Both the position numbers and the translations under genes were made by a program. Positions 53,744 to 62,489 of a stretch of 64,000 nucleotides of DNA are shown here, piece by piece (the stretch's first letter is position 1; each line of letters starts with the position of its first letter). Origin of the DNA: Pedobacter antarcticus (lineage in GTDB: Bacteria; Bacteroidota; Bacteroidia; Sphingobacteriales; Sphingobacteriaceae). Location: the NCBI RefSeq assembly GCF_900112985.1, contig NZ_FONS01000011.1, positions 1 through 64,000 on the forward strand, read 5' to 3'. Under the pieces are notes generated by a model. It was not told the DNA's origin and ran no database searches. It saw only the letters and a list, made by a program, of their open reading frames with translations.

Positions 53744-53879
53744 ATCTTTTGGCTAAATTGTCAATCTACTTAATATAACAAACACATTGTCTATTAGTTT
53801 ATAACTAAATCTTTAATTTAAAACCTTTCTAAATTACGCTTAATTACAGCATAATGACAGTGGATATGGGCTGTCTTCT

Positions 53880-53887
53880 TACTTTTG
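53880..53887 (+). promoter_or_regulatory. -7 box upstream of hemA (argues for the TTG start)
   Basis: TACTTTTG exactly fits TAnnTTTG and would start transcription near base 53894. This makes a hemA start at the earlier TTG at 53885 impossible and favours the TTG at 53918. A clear -33 TTG at the right spacing is not seen (GTG is at 53860-53862). Confidence 0.6.
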
Positions 53888-53917
53888 TTAGCACGAAAAA
53901 AAAACAACCCACCCACC

Positions 53918-55144
53918 TTGGAATATTTAAAGATACTTGCTTTTACCCACAAACAGATTGACTTAAAATCTTTAGGGAAATTAGTTATCTGCGAGCAGAC
54001 ACTTGATGACAGACTCAGAAATATTCAAAAAGAACTTGGGGTCAAAGAGATTTTCTATATCGGTACCTGTAACAGGGTAGAATTTGTTTTCACAACAGCC
54101 CGCACTTTAGATCGAGAATTTATACTGGAATTTTTCAGGGTACTTGATATGGGACTGCCTGCAGCTTATATCGATCAGTTTGTAGACAATGTTTCTGTTT
54201 ATGAACAGGTAGCTGCTTTTAATCATTTACTTCGTACTTCTTGTTCACTCGAAAGTCTGGTAGTAGGAGAGAAGGAGATTCTTGCTCAGGTACGCCGGGC
54301 TTATGAAGCCTGCAGGGTTTCTGGCTTTACGGGGGACTATATGCGTATGATTATGAACCGTGTCGTGAAAACGGCTAAAGAGGTTTATACGCATACTAAT
54401 ATTTCAAAAAATCCAGTTTCTGTAGTGTCACTAGCTTACCGGAAATTAAGAGATCTTACGATTACAGCAAATTCAAGGTTGTTAATTATCGGTGCAGGTG
54501 AGACGAACAAAAACCTCGCTCAATATCTTAAAAAACATAAATACTCTAATTTTTCCATTTTTAACCGCACCGTAGAAAATGCGGAAAGCCTGGCAAAAGA
54601 CTTGAATGGAATTGCTTATCCATTAACTGAATTAGCCGGTTTTAAAGGTGGATTTGACGTGATCATTACCTGTACGGGTGCTACAGAACCGATAATTACC
54701 GAAGAAATATATAAAAATTTGTTAAATGGCGATACCGGTAAAAAGGTGATCGTGGATTTGGCTATCCCAAATGACACAGCGCCTGCTGTGATTAAAAACT
54801 TCCCTATTCATTATATCGAAGTGGAGTCTTTGAAAGAAGTTGCGCGTAAAAATATCCAGGAACGATATGATGAACTGGTAAATGCGGAACAGATTATCGA
54901 ACAAAATATCACCGAATTTGATCTTGTTCTCCGTCAGCGTAAGATTGAAATAGCTATGAGCGAAGTGCCTCAGAAGATTAAAGCTATTAAAAGTAAAGCA
55001 TTAGATATCGTTTTTGCAGAGGAGATAAATACGCTGGATGAAAACTCCAGAATCGTACTTGAACGGGTGATGGACTACATGGAAAAGAAATACATCAGTG
55101 TACCGATGGTCATGGCTAAAGAGATCATGATCAATAATAGCTAG
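53918..55144 (+). CDS. hemA: Glutamyl-tRNA reductase
   Basis: 408 residues counted from a TTG at 53918 (read as M-E-Y-L-K-I-L-A-F-T-H-K). No in-frame ATG exists upstream, and the promoter -7 box lies between an earlier TTG (53885) and this one, so I prefer this start. The catalytic Cys is in 'FYIGTCNRVEFVFT'. 'SCSLESLVVGEKEILAQVRRAYEAC' is the family helix, and the NADPH Rossmann loop is 'LLIIGAGETNKNLAQYLKKH'. 'EVARKNIQERYDELVNAEQII' leads to the dimerisation helix. It reduces glutamyl-tRNA to glutamate-1-semialdehyde, the first committed step of heme synthesis. The hemCD gene follows after 193 nt under its own promoter. Confidence 0.88.
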   Translation: MEYLKILAFTHKQIDLKSLGKLVICEQTLDDRLRNIQKELGVKEIFYIGTCNRVEFVFTTARTLDREFILEFFRVLDMGLPAAYIDQFVDNVSVYEQVAAFNHLLRTSCSLESLVVGEKEILAQVRRAYEACRVSGFTGDYMRMIMNRVVKTAKEVYTHTNISKNPVSVVSLAYRKLRDLTITANSRLLIIGAGETNKNLAQYLKKHKYSNFSIFNRTVENAESLAKDLNGIAYPLTELAGFKGGFDVIITCTGATEPIITEEIYKNLLNGDTGKKVIVDLAIPNDTAPAVIKNFPIHYIEVESLKEVARKNIQERYDELVNAEQIIEQNITEFDLVLRQRKIEIAMSEVPQKIKAIKSKALDIVFAEEINTLDENSRIVLERVMDYMEKKYISVPMVMAKEIMINNS

Positions 55145-55177
55145 ATTAGTCAGGTTAATTACATTATTTGTTTATTA

Positions 55178-55209
55178 TTGGTGAGTATTGCGCATTTAGG
55201 CTAAATTTG
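55178..55209 (+). promoter_or_regulatory. Candidate promoter of the hemCD operon
   Basis: TTG at 55178-55180, a 21-nt spacer and TAAATTTG at 55202-55209 fit the Bacteroidota -33/-7 pattern within the reported spacing range. The predicted start near 55216 leaves a leader of about 120 nt before hemCD, long enough for leader control. I see no recognisable heme- or RNA-based regulatory fold in it. Confidence 0.5.
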
Positions 55210-55337
55210 CGTCGGTTTTACAATGCGGGTAACTCTGGATTAATTAGGCTTTAAGCTGAAAACATCCACGTCCCCTTCCTGTTCTGAAGAGCAAGAATGA
55301 CGTCAGGCTATTCAAGATTAAAAAATTATATATTTCG

Positions 55338-56918
55338 ATGAAAAAACTTATTATCGGTACCAGAGGCAGTGATCTGGCATTATGGCAAGCCAATTTTACT
55401 AAAGACAGGCTAGCGGAAATCGGTGTGGAAGCCGAATTGAAGATCATTAAAACTCAGGGTGATAAAATTCTTAATCTCAGACTAGATAAGTTGGAGGGAA
55501 AAGGTTTCTTTACAAAAGAACTGGAAGAAGAATTACTCAATGGTACTATAGATATTGCAGTTCACTGTCAGAAAGATCTACCTACTGCAAATCCTCCGGG
55601 ATTAATCATTGCAGCTGTATCTGAAAGAGAAGATGCATCGGAGTTATTAATTGTATTAAAGGACTGTGTAGATATCACGAAAAAGCTGTCATTAAAAAAT
55701 GGCGCTCAGGTTGGTACTTCTTCTAACAGAAGAAAAGCACAGTTAATTGCACTTCGTCCTGATCTTAATATTGAAGATTTAAGGGGTAATGTCATTACGC
55801 GCATCCAGAAATTAAGGGATGAGAACTATGACGCTATTTTATTGGCCAAGGCAGGTATTAACCGTCTGGGTATCGACCTAAGTGAATTTCATACCGAAGT
55901 TATTGATACAACTGAACTGATACCTGCGCCTGCACAAGGGGTACTGGCTTTCCAGATCAGGGAAAATGATCCTGAGCTTTTTGAATTGCTTCAAAAGTTA
56001 AATGACCAAAATACAGCGGATGAAATTGAAGTCGAACGTAAAGTTCTGAACCTTTTTCAAGGTGGATGTCATATGCCACTTGGTTGTTATTGTAAGAAAG
56101 AAAATGGTAAATATGAAGTCTGGACGTCGAAGGCAGTTACTGCTGAACATTTTCCGGATCGTCTATTCTTTCGGGTTGATAGTCTGGAGGGGCTTGCCGA
56201 ACATATCGTAAGCAAGTTCAGTGAGGATAGAAAATTACCGTCCAAAATATTTATTTCCAGAGAAATCAGTGAACACAGTTACTTGCGCCGTGCTTTGGAA
56301 AGGCATAAAATTGAAATCGAAGATCGTTCGCTAATCCGTACTTTTCCTATTGTAAACGTATTAGATCCTTTTTATCTTAAAAACCTGAACTGGATTTTCT
56401 TTAGCAGCCGTAATGGTGTAGAATACTTTTTTAAATTGAAGCCTTTACTTTCAAAACACATCCGTTTTGGCGTGGTTGGAAGAGGTTCTGAAGATGAGTT
56501 AAGAAAGCATGGATACCGGGCTGACTACGTAGGCGAGGGGGGAGATATACCGGGTATTGCGGAAGAATTTGCTGAAATGATCAAAGGTCAGACCGTCTTA
56601 TTCCCACGTGCACAGGATTCCCTGCAGAGTATTCAGAGTCGTGTGGATTCTTCTACGAAAGTGGTCGATCTGCCAATTTATGAAACAGTTATTGAAGAAG
56701 ATGTTGATCAGTCATTTGCTGAGGTACTTATTTTCACAAGTCCTTCAAATGTCGATGCTTATTTCGCGGATAATTTATTAGAGCCTGGTCAGCAGGTAAT
56801 TGCGATTGGCAATTCTACGGGTAAAAAACTGGAGGAAATGGGAGTAAATTATATTTTACCTTATTCTCCGGACGAAATTGGTCTTGCAGAAGCAGTGTTT
56901 GGTATTGAATTAAAATAA
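55338..56918 (+). CDS. hemCD: Fused hydroxymethylbilane synthase (HemC) and uroporphyrinogen-III synthase (HemD)
   Basis: 526 residues. The N-terminal part (~1-300) is HemC: 'KLIIGTRGSDLALWQANFTKDRLAEI', 'DIAVHCQKDLPT' and 'QVGTSSNRRKAQLIALRPD', and the dipyrromethane cofactor Cys244 in GGCHMPLGCYC. The C-terminal part (~305-526) is HemD-like: 'WIFFSSRNGVEYFFKLKPLLS', 'VGRGSEDELRKHGYRADYVG', 'VLIFTSPSNVDAYF' and 'VIAIGNSTGKKLEEMGV', the loosely conserved Rossmann-like halves. The fusion joins two consecutive heme-pathway steps, linear tetrapyrrole assembly and cyclisation. hemB starts 14 nt later. E. coli has these as separate proteins. Confidence 0.9.
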   Translation: MKKLIIGTRGSDLALWQANFTKDRLAEIGVEAELKIIKTQGDKILNLRLDKLEGKGFFTKELEEELLNGTIDIAVHCQKDLPTANPPGLIIAAVSEREDASELLIVLKDCVDITKKLSLKNGAQVGTSSNRRKAQLIALRPDLNIEDLRGNVITRIQKLRDENYDAILLAKAGINRLGIDLSEFHTEVIDTTELIPAPAQGVLAFQIRENDPELFELLQKLNDQNTADEIEVERKVLNLFQGGCHMPLGCYCKKENGKYEVWTSKAVTAEHFPDRLFFRVDSLEGLAEHIVSKFSEDRKLPSKIFISREISEHSYLRRALERHKIEIEDRSLIRTFPIVNVLDPFYLKNLNWIFFSSRNGVEYFFKLKPLLSKHIRFGVVGRGSEDELRKHGYRADYVGEGGDIPGIAEEFAEMIKGQTVLFPRAQDSLQSIQSRVDSSTKVVDLPIYETVIEEDVDQSFAEVLIFTSPSNVDAYFADNLLEPGQQVIAIGNSTGKKLEEMGVNYILPYSPDEIGLAEAVFGIELK

Positions 56919-56932
56919 AAGAAGAGGTAATT

Positions 56933-57901
56933 ATGTTACATCGTCCACGTCGACTAAGAAAGAATCCGGTAGTAAGAGAAATGATGGCAGAAACGAAATT
57001 GTCAAAGGACATGTTTGTTTATCCATATTTCATCGTACCGGGGAAACAGGTAGTACACGCTATTGATGCTATGCCGGGAGTGAATCATTTTTCTACTGAT
57101 ACTTTAATCAGAGATGTAGAAAAAGGTCTGGAACTGGGCGTAAATAAAATCATGTTGTTTGGTGTAGGTGATGAAAAGTCTGAGGATGCCCGTTCTGCCT
57201 ATCATGATCATTCACTGGTGCCGGCTGCGGTTCGCGAGTTGAAAAAGCAATTTGGTGAGGATCTTTATGTGGTAACAGATGTGTGCGTATGTTCTTATAC
57301 CACACATGGTCATTGCGGAATTCTGAAAGATGATTATGTTCAGAATGATGCCACAGTTGAAGTAATTGCAAAGATGGCCGTAGCTCATGCTCAGGCAGGT
57401 GCTGATATGCTTGCTCCGTCTGATATGATGGACGGAAGGATTGCTGCTATCAGAAGTTCTCTGGACAACCAGGGGCTTATTAATACAGCGATTATGTCTC
57501 ACGCAACTAAATTTGCTTCGGCTTATTACGGACCTTTTCGGGAAGCGGCTGATTGTGCACCTAGTAAAGGAGACAGAAAGGCTTATCAGATGGATTTCAG
57601 AAATCCGCAGGAAGCACTGCGCGAGGCACTGCTTGATGAAACCGAGGGTGCAGATGTGCTCATGGTTAAGCCAGCGCTAGCTTACCTGGACGTAATGCAG
57701 ACCTTAAAACAGCATTCCAATTTGCCTATTGCTTGCTACAATGTATCAGGCGAGTATGCGATGGTTAAGGCAGCGGCCGAAAAGGGATGGATTGACGAAC
57801 AAAAAATTGTGATGGAAACTATGTACGCTTTCGCGAGGGCTGGGGCTAGTATTATCACTACTTATCATATAAGGGATATCGCTGAAAAGAATTGGATGTA
57901 A
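56933..57901 (+). CDS. hemB: Delta-aminolevulinic acid dehydratase (porphobilinogen synthase)
   Basis: 322 residues. 'RPRRLRKNPVVREMMAETKLS' at the start, the zinc-type Cys cluster 'VVTDVCVCSYTTHGHCGIL' near 119-131, and the two Schiff-base/substrate Lys in 'IMSHATKFASAYYGPFREAA' and 'VLMVKPALAYLDV' show a zinc-dependent HemB. It condenses two aminolevulinates to porphobilinogen. Gene order hemCD-hemB-hemL is tight: 14 nt before and 1 nt after. The whole set is therefore one operon. Confidence 0.95.
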   Translation: MLHRPRRLRKNPVVREMMAETKLSKDMFVYPYFIVPGKQVVHAIDAMPGVNHFSTDTLIRDVEKGLELGVNKIMLFGVGDEKSEDARSAYHDHSLVPAAVRELKKQFGEDLYVVTDVCVCSYTTHGHCGILKDDYVQNDATVEVIAKMAVAHAQAGADMLAPSDMMDGRIAAIRSSLDNQGLINTAIMSHATKFASAYYGPFREAADCAPSKGDRKAYQMDFRNPQEALREALLDETEGADVLMVKPALAYLDVMQTLKQHSNLPIACYNVSGEYAMVKAAAEKGWIDEQKIVMETMYAFARAGASIITTYHIRDIAEKNWM

Positions 57902-57902
57902 T

Positions 57903-59276
57903 ATGTTAGAATCATTAAAAAAAATATTTTCTGGAAACGAGGGCGAAATGCCGGTTTCTCCGGGTAGTAAACCTGATATCTCAAGGGAAAAATCGGCGGA
58001 GCTTTATGAAAAAGCAAAAACGTATTTTCCAGGTGGGGTTAATTCTCCGGTAAGAGCATTCAAATCTGTGTATGGTACTCCGCTTTTTATTCAAAAGGGC
58101 GATGGATGCTTTGTGTGGGATGCTGATGGAAACCAGTTTATTGATTTTTGTGCGAGCTGGGGACCGCTTATTCTGGGGCATAACCCACCAAAGGTGAGAG
58201 AGAAGGTAATTGAAACTATGCAGAATGGTATGAGTTTCGGTGCACCCACAGCTCTGGAAAACGAATTAGCCGAACTTATTATAAAAAACAACAAATTTGT
58301 AGAAAAAATCCGCTTTACAAGTTCTGGTACTGAGGCTGTTATGTCTGCAATCCGACTGGCCAGAGGATATACCAAGAGAGATAAAATACTTAAATTTGAA
58401 GGTTGTTATCATGGGCATAGTGACTCTCTGTTAGTTAAGGCTGGTTCTGGGTTAGTTACTTTCGGCGAAACGTCTTCACTGGGTGTTCCTAAGTCATTTG
58501 CTGAGGAGACTATTGTTATTCCTTTGAATGATATTGAGGCTATTAAGCAAGCTTTTACTCAGTTTAAAGATCAGCTTGCAGCTGTTATTATTGAAGGTAT
58601 TCCGGCAAATAATGGTTTGCTGATGCAGGAAAAATCTTATGTAGAATTTCTTCAGCAGATCTGTAATGAGAATGGCACGCTATTAATTTTTGACGAGGTA
58701 ATTACAGGTTTCCGGATCGGATTCGAGGGCGCTGCAGGTTATTACGGTATAAAACCGGATATCGTAACTTATGGAAAGATACTCGGTGGAGGTCTTCCTG
58801 TGGGTATGTACGGAGCATCTGCTGAAATAATGGGACATATATCCCCTGACGGAGGTGTTTATCAGGCAGGTACATTATCCGGTAATCCCGTTGCAATGGC
58901 GGCAGGGATAGCGCAGCTTACAGAGCTGTTACGTTCCGGGTTTTATAAGGAACTTAATAATAAAGCTGCTGAGTTCGCGGAAAGTATCCAGCGTTTCGCA
59001 ACAACCAGAAACTATAAATTTAAGGTATTCTATGTTGGCTCTATTTTTTGGTTTGCTTTCACAGATAAAGAATCTATCCGTTGCGCCGAGGACATTGATC
59101 CTGCGAGTATGGAGAAATTCAAAATTATGCATCGTGAACTTTTAAACCGTGGTATTTATCTGGGGCCATCTGGTTATGAGGTTGGGTTTGTATCTGCGGC
59201 ACATACTAAAATAGAACTTGAAAAGGCGAAACGTGCCATTTTGGAAGCTTTGGATATTGTGTTCAGAAATAAATAA
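57903..59276 (+). CDS. hemL: Glutamate-1-semialdehyde 2,1-aminomutase
   Basis: 457 residues, slightly longer than usual because of about 30 extra N-terminal residues (MLESLKKIFSGNEGEMPV). The family core begins at 'SAELYEKAKTYFPGGVNSPVRAF'. PLP-related motifs are 'RFTSSGTEAVMSAIRLARGYT' and 'CYHGHSDSLLVKAGSG', the Asp in 'LLIFDEVITGFR', and the Schiff-base Lys in 'VTYGKILGGGLPVGMYG'. It converts glutamate-1-semialdehyde to 5-aminolevulinate. It starts one base after the hemB stop, and the histidine kinase gene starts 30 nt after it. Confidence 0.95.
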   Translation: MLESLKKIFSGNEGEMPVSPGSKPDISREKSAELYEKAKTYFPGGVNSPVRAFKSVYGTPLFIQKGDGCFVWDADGNQFIDFCASWGPLILGHNPPKVREKVIETMQNGMSFGAPTALENELAELIIKNNKFVEKIRFTSSGTEAVMSAIRLARGYTKRDKILKFEGCYHGHSDSLLVKAGSGLVTFGETSSLGVPKSFAEETIVIPLNDIEAIKQAFTQFKDQLAAVIIEGIPANNGLLMQEKSYVEFLQQICNENGTLLIFDEVITGFRIGFEGAAGYYGIKPDIVTYGKILGGGLPVGMYGASAEIMGHISPDGGVYQAGTLSGNPVAMAAGIAQLTELLRSGFYKELNNKAAEFAESIQRFATTRNYKFKVFYVGSIFWFAFTDKESIRCAEDIDPASMEKFKIMHRELLNRGIYLGPSGYEVGFVSAAHTKIELEKAKRAILEALDIVFRNK

Positions 59277-59306
59277 TTTAACTATCTTTAAAGAGGATTA
59301 TATCAA

Positions 59307-60173
59307 TTGAAGAAATCAATTATCATATTTTACTTTCTGCTGCTCTACTCACTGGTTCAGCTGATCTCATGGGGAACTCTGGTTGTAAAACTTCAGCCCT
59401 CGCGCATGGCTATGGTTATGGGGGAGGGATCCGTGTTTCTTTTTATGCTGGGTGTTGGCGCTTATTTCCTTCACAAATCCATTAAAAAGGAAGATAAACT
59501 CCGGGAACAACAACAAAATTTCCTGTTATCTGTTACTCATGAGTTAAAGTCTCCTTTAGCGGCAATTAAGTTATCACTTCAGACTATCGTGAAACGTGAC
59601 CTGGATAAAGCTCGTCAGACTTCATTACTGAACAATTCGCTAAAGGATATAGAAAGGTTGGATGACCTGGTAGAAAATATGCTGTTGGCTACTAAAATTG
59701 AAAACAGGTCTTATTCTTTCCCTGCAGAGGAGTTTGATTTATCTGAACTGGTCACTAAAATCACTGATAGGCTTCAGATCCATTCTTGTGGTTGTGAACA
59801 GGTGATTACGCCTTTTATTGAGCCTAAGATTATTATTACGGGAGACCCGTTTGCACTGTCATCAGTAGTCAATAATTTGGTTGAAAATGCCGTTAAATAC
59901 TCTGGAGAATGTGCTGAAATCACTGTGGAACTTAAAATGCAGGACGGACATGCTTTTCTTAGTGTAGGTGATAAAGGCCCGGGTATCCCGGATGGCGAAA
60001 AAATGCTCATATTTGATAAGTTTTACAGGGTAGGTCAAGAACATACACGGAAAGCAAAAGGAACTGGACTTGGCTTGTTTATAGTTAAGGAAGTACTACA
60101 GCGGCATGATGCCGACATTAGCGTTAAAGACAATGTACCACAGGGTACAATTTTTGAAATTACATTTAGTTGA
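59307..60173 (+). CDS. Sensor histidine kinase, small, two membrane segments
   Basis: 288 residues. The start is TTG at 59307, preceded by an AG-rich AAGAGGATT stretch; no ATG gives a full-length protein. Two hydrophobic segments (~4-25 and ~40-56) flank a short loop. HisKA holds the phosphorylated His78 in SVTHELKSPLAAIK. The HATPase domain has 'VVNNLVENAVKYSG', 'SVGDKGPGIPDGEKMLI' and 'AKGTGLGLFIVKEVLQ'. The periplasmic part is only about 20 residues, so the signal is probably membrane- or cofactor-based. It sits inside the heme operon and ends 5 nt before its response regulator. Confidence 0.92.
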   Translation: MKKSIIIFYFLLLYSLVQLISWGTLVVKLQPSRMAMVMGEGSVFLFMLGVGAYFLHKSIKKEDKLREQQQNFLLSVTHELKSPLAAIKLSLQTIVKRDLDKARQTSLLNNSLKDIERLDDLVENMLLATKIENRSYSFPAEEFDLSELVTKITDRLQIHSCGCEQVITPFIEPKIIITGDPFALSSVVNNLVENAVKYSGECAEITVELKMQDGHAFLSVGDKGPGIPDGEKMLIFDKFYRVGQEHTRKAKGTGLGLFIVKEVLQRHDADISVKDNVPQGTIFEITFS

Positions 60174-60178
60174 TTGTT

Positions 60179-60886
60179 ATGCAACAGAAATTAAGAATCT
60201 TATTGGTCGAAGATGAAGACCACTTATTAGACGCTATCAAATTAAACCTTGAGCTGGAAGGGTATAAAGTTCATGCCGTAAAAGACGGGAAAACTGCCCT
60301 TAAAATATTTAAGGAAGAACGTTTCAACCTGATTATTCTGGATGTGATGCTTCCTGAGATGGATGGTTTCCAGGTATGTGAAACGATCAGATTGGAAAAT
60401 ACTGAAGTGCCCATCCTATTTTTAACAGCTAAAAACACTAGTGAAGACCGTGTAATGGGCCTTAAAAAAGGCGCGGATGATTATCTGGTTAAGCCGTTTA
60501 ACCTGGAGGAGTTAATTCTACGTGTGGGTATTTTGGTGAAACGCAGTATGAAATCTGATGACCTGAAAGAACTGAATTCTTATAAAATTGGTGATAAGAC
60601 TATCTATTTCAACTCATTTGAGTTAAAGCAGGACGACGGTGTTATTGTTCCTTTAACTAAGAAGGAAACTATGTTATTAAAACTATTAATTGAACGTAAG
60701 AACGAAGCAGTTTCCCGCGAGCAAATTCTGGAAACGGTTTGGAATTACGATGTATATCCTTCTACAAGGACAATTGATAATTTTATATTGACTTTCCGTA
60801 AATATTTTGAACCCGATCAGAAAAACCCGGTCTATTTTCACTCTATACGTGGTGTAGGCTATAAATTCACGGATATTCATAGCTAA
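60179..60886 (+). CDS. OmpR/PhoB-family response regulator
   Basis: 235 residues from the ATG at 60179 (MQQKLRILLVEDEDHLLDA); a TTG 9 nt upstream would add three residues. The receiver has D55 in LIILDVMLPEMDG, Thr in 'ILFLTAKNT' and Lys in 'YLVKPFNLEELILRV'. The winged-helix DNA-binding domain (~135-235) shows 'PLTKKETMLLKLLIERKNEAVSREQILETVWNYDVYPSTRTIDNFILTFRKYF', typical of OmpR. It is the partner of the kinase just upstream. Its stop codon overlaps the start of the next gene by one base (TAATG). Confidence 0.94.
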   Translation: MQQKLRILLVEDEDHLLDAIKLNLELEGYKVHAVKDGKTALKIFKEERFNLIILDVMLPEMDGFQVCETIRLENTEVPILFLTAKNTSEDRVMGLKKGADDYLVKPFNLEELILRVGILVKRSMKSDDLKELNSYKIGDKTIYFNSFELKQDDGVIVPLTKKETMLLKLLIERKNEAVSREQILETVWNYDVYPSTRTIDNFILTFRKYFEPDQKNPVYFHSIRGVGYKFTDIHS

Positions 60887-61401
60887 TGTTTAACGCTACC
60901 GGCAGATATATTCTGATGGCAGTTTTTGCAATTGCCGCAGGCATAAGCCTCTATTACGAACAACATCAGCTGGCTGCACTGGCAGGGCTGATGTTGTTGT
61001 TCATAATCTGGAGTCATTTTAAAAGCAGTTCAATATTGATGGCCTCCAAAAATTTCAAAAATGGCGATTATACACGCGCCTCGATTTTATTGGCTGAAGT
61101 GCCTGATCCAGATCGTCTTTCGAAAAATAGAAGAGGCTACTATGAATTCATGATGGCTAATATTGCCTTGAAAAATGGTGATTATGAATCGGCGGAAATG
61201 CATTTTCAGATTGCCAGCCGTTTTCCGCTTGGCACGAAAACCGATAAGTCTTTTGTGCTCATCCATCTCGCTAATCTTGCATTGCGCAAAAAGGATAAAG
61301 TCAGGACGTTGGCCTATGCAGAGAAAGCCGGTGAACTGGCAAATACAGAAAGAGCGAAAGAGATCGTACAGAAACTCCTCAAAGAAGCAAATAACTTATA
61401 A
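60886..61401 (+). CDS. Membrane protein with TPR-like repeats, unknown function
   Basis: 171 residues. Two hydrophobic segments near the N-terminus (~7-20 and ~27-45: 'YILMAVFAIAAGISLYYEQ', 'ALAGLMLLFIIWSHF') are followed by helical repeats: 'SKNFKNGDYTRASILLAEVPDP', 'MMANIALKNGDYESAEMHFQIASRF', 'LVHLANLALRKKDKVRTLAYAEKAGELANTERAKEIVQKLLKEA'-type runs, consistent with TPRs. It starts on the stop codon of the response regulator (TAATG), so it is translationally coupled. It lies between the two-component genes and hemE. It may organise a membrane-linked complex, but nothing in the sequence fixes a function. Confidence 0.65.
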   Translation: MFNATGRYILMAVFAIAAGISLYYEQHQLAALAGLMLLFIIWSHFKSSSILMASKNFKNGDYTRASILLAEVPDPDRLSKNRRGYYEFMMANIALKNGDYESAEMHFQIASRFPLGTKTDKSFVLIHLANLALRKKDKVRTLAYAEKAGELANTERAKEIVQKLLKEANNL

Positions 61402-61466
61402 TGTAAATATAAGGCCTGCCGTGTACGCAGGTCAATTCAAAACGTAAATCAACAAATTACTATCAG

Positions 61467-62489
61467 ATGAACACTTTATTTTTAGATGCGGCATGGTCCA
61501 GACAAACAGAACGTCCACCGGTATGGATGATGCGCCAGGCTGGTCGTTTTATGCCTGAATACTGGGAGATCAAAAACAAGTATTCATTCCTGGAAATGTG
61601 CAAGACACCTGAAATCGCTGCAGATGTGACTATGCTGCCTGTTGACTTACTAGGTATTGATGCCGCTATTTTATTTTGCGACATATTGGTTACTGGTGAA
61701 GCAATGGGCGGAGATTTAAGCTTTACTCAAGGCGTAGGCCCAAGGTTTGCTAATCCGGTCAGAAATATGCAGGATGTAGAAAATCTAAATGTAGATTGTC
61801 TGGATGAACTGCAGTATGTAGCTGATGCTATTAAAGTTATTCAGCAGCGTCTTAATGGTAGTATTCCTTTAATCGGTTTTGCCGGTGCACCGTTTACGGT
61901 AATGAGCTACCTCGTTGAGGGAGGTTCATCTAAAGATTTTAAACTCACCAAATTATTTATTCATAACCATCCGGAAGTTGCACATCGTCTGCTGGCAAAA
62001 ATTGCCAAGGTAACGGCTGATTATTTAAACCTGCAGATTGCTGCCGGCGTTAATGCTATCCAGATTTTTGATAGCTGGGCACTTGCGCTATCCTGGAATG
62101 ACTATGCAGAGTTCTCACACCGTTACATCCAGGAGATCATTTCTAATCTGAACCGTAAAGATATTCCGGTAATCTCATTCTGTAAAGGTAGTTCCGTTTT
62201 CGCTCCAATGATGGCGGAAGCTAAACCAGATGTGATTTCTGTAGATTGGAATGCCGACTTACTTAATATTAAAAATATATTACCTTCGGGAATTGCCGTT
62301 CAGGGTAACATGGATCCACATATTCTTTACGCAGATAAAGCTGTGATCAAGAAGACTATTCATCAGCTGTTTGAAAGAATGCGTGGAGAGAAAGGTTTTA
62401 TTTTTAACCTGGGACATGGTATTATGCCTGATATTCCTTTTGACAATGTGAAATATGCAGTCGATCTGATCAAAGAATTCCGTTATTAA
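61467..62489 (+). CDS. hemE: Uroporphyrinogen decarboxylase
   Basis: 340 residues. 'PPVWMMRQAGRFMPEYWEIKNKYSFLEMCKTPEIAADVTMLPVDLLGIDAAILFCDILV' is the canonical start, with the conserved Arg-x-x-Gly-Arg and Asp-Ile active-site residues. 'GFAGAPFTVMSYLVEGGSSKDF' and 'GHGIMPDIPFDNVKYAVDLI' near the end also match. It decarboxylates uroporphyrinogen III to coproporphyrinogen III in the cytoplasm. The gene is 66 nt after the TPR-like gene and overlaps hemJ by one base (TAATG). Confidence 0.96.
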   Translation: MNTLFLDAAWSRQTERPPVWMMRQAGRFMPEYWEIKNKYSFLEMCKTPEIAADVTMLPVDLLGIDAAILFCDILVTGEAMGGDLSFTQGVGPRFANPVRNMQDVENLNVDCLDELQYVADAIKVIQQRLNGSIPLIGFAGAPFTVMSYLVEGGSSKDFKLTKLFIHNHPEVAHRLLAKIAKVTADYLNLQIAAGVNAIQIFDSWALALSWNDYAEFSHRYIQEIISNLNRKDIPVISFCKGSSVFAPMMAEAKPDVISVDWNADLLNIKNILPSGIAVQGNMDPHILYADKAVIKKTIHQLFERMRGEKGFIFNLGHGIMPDIPFDNVKYAVDLIKEFRY

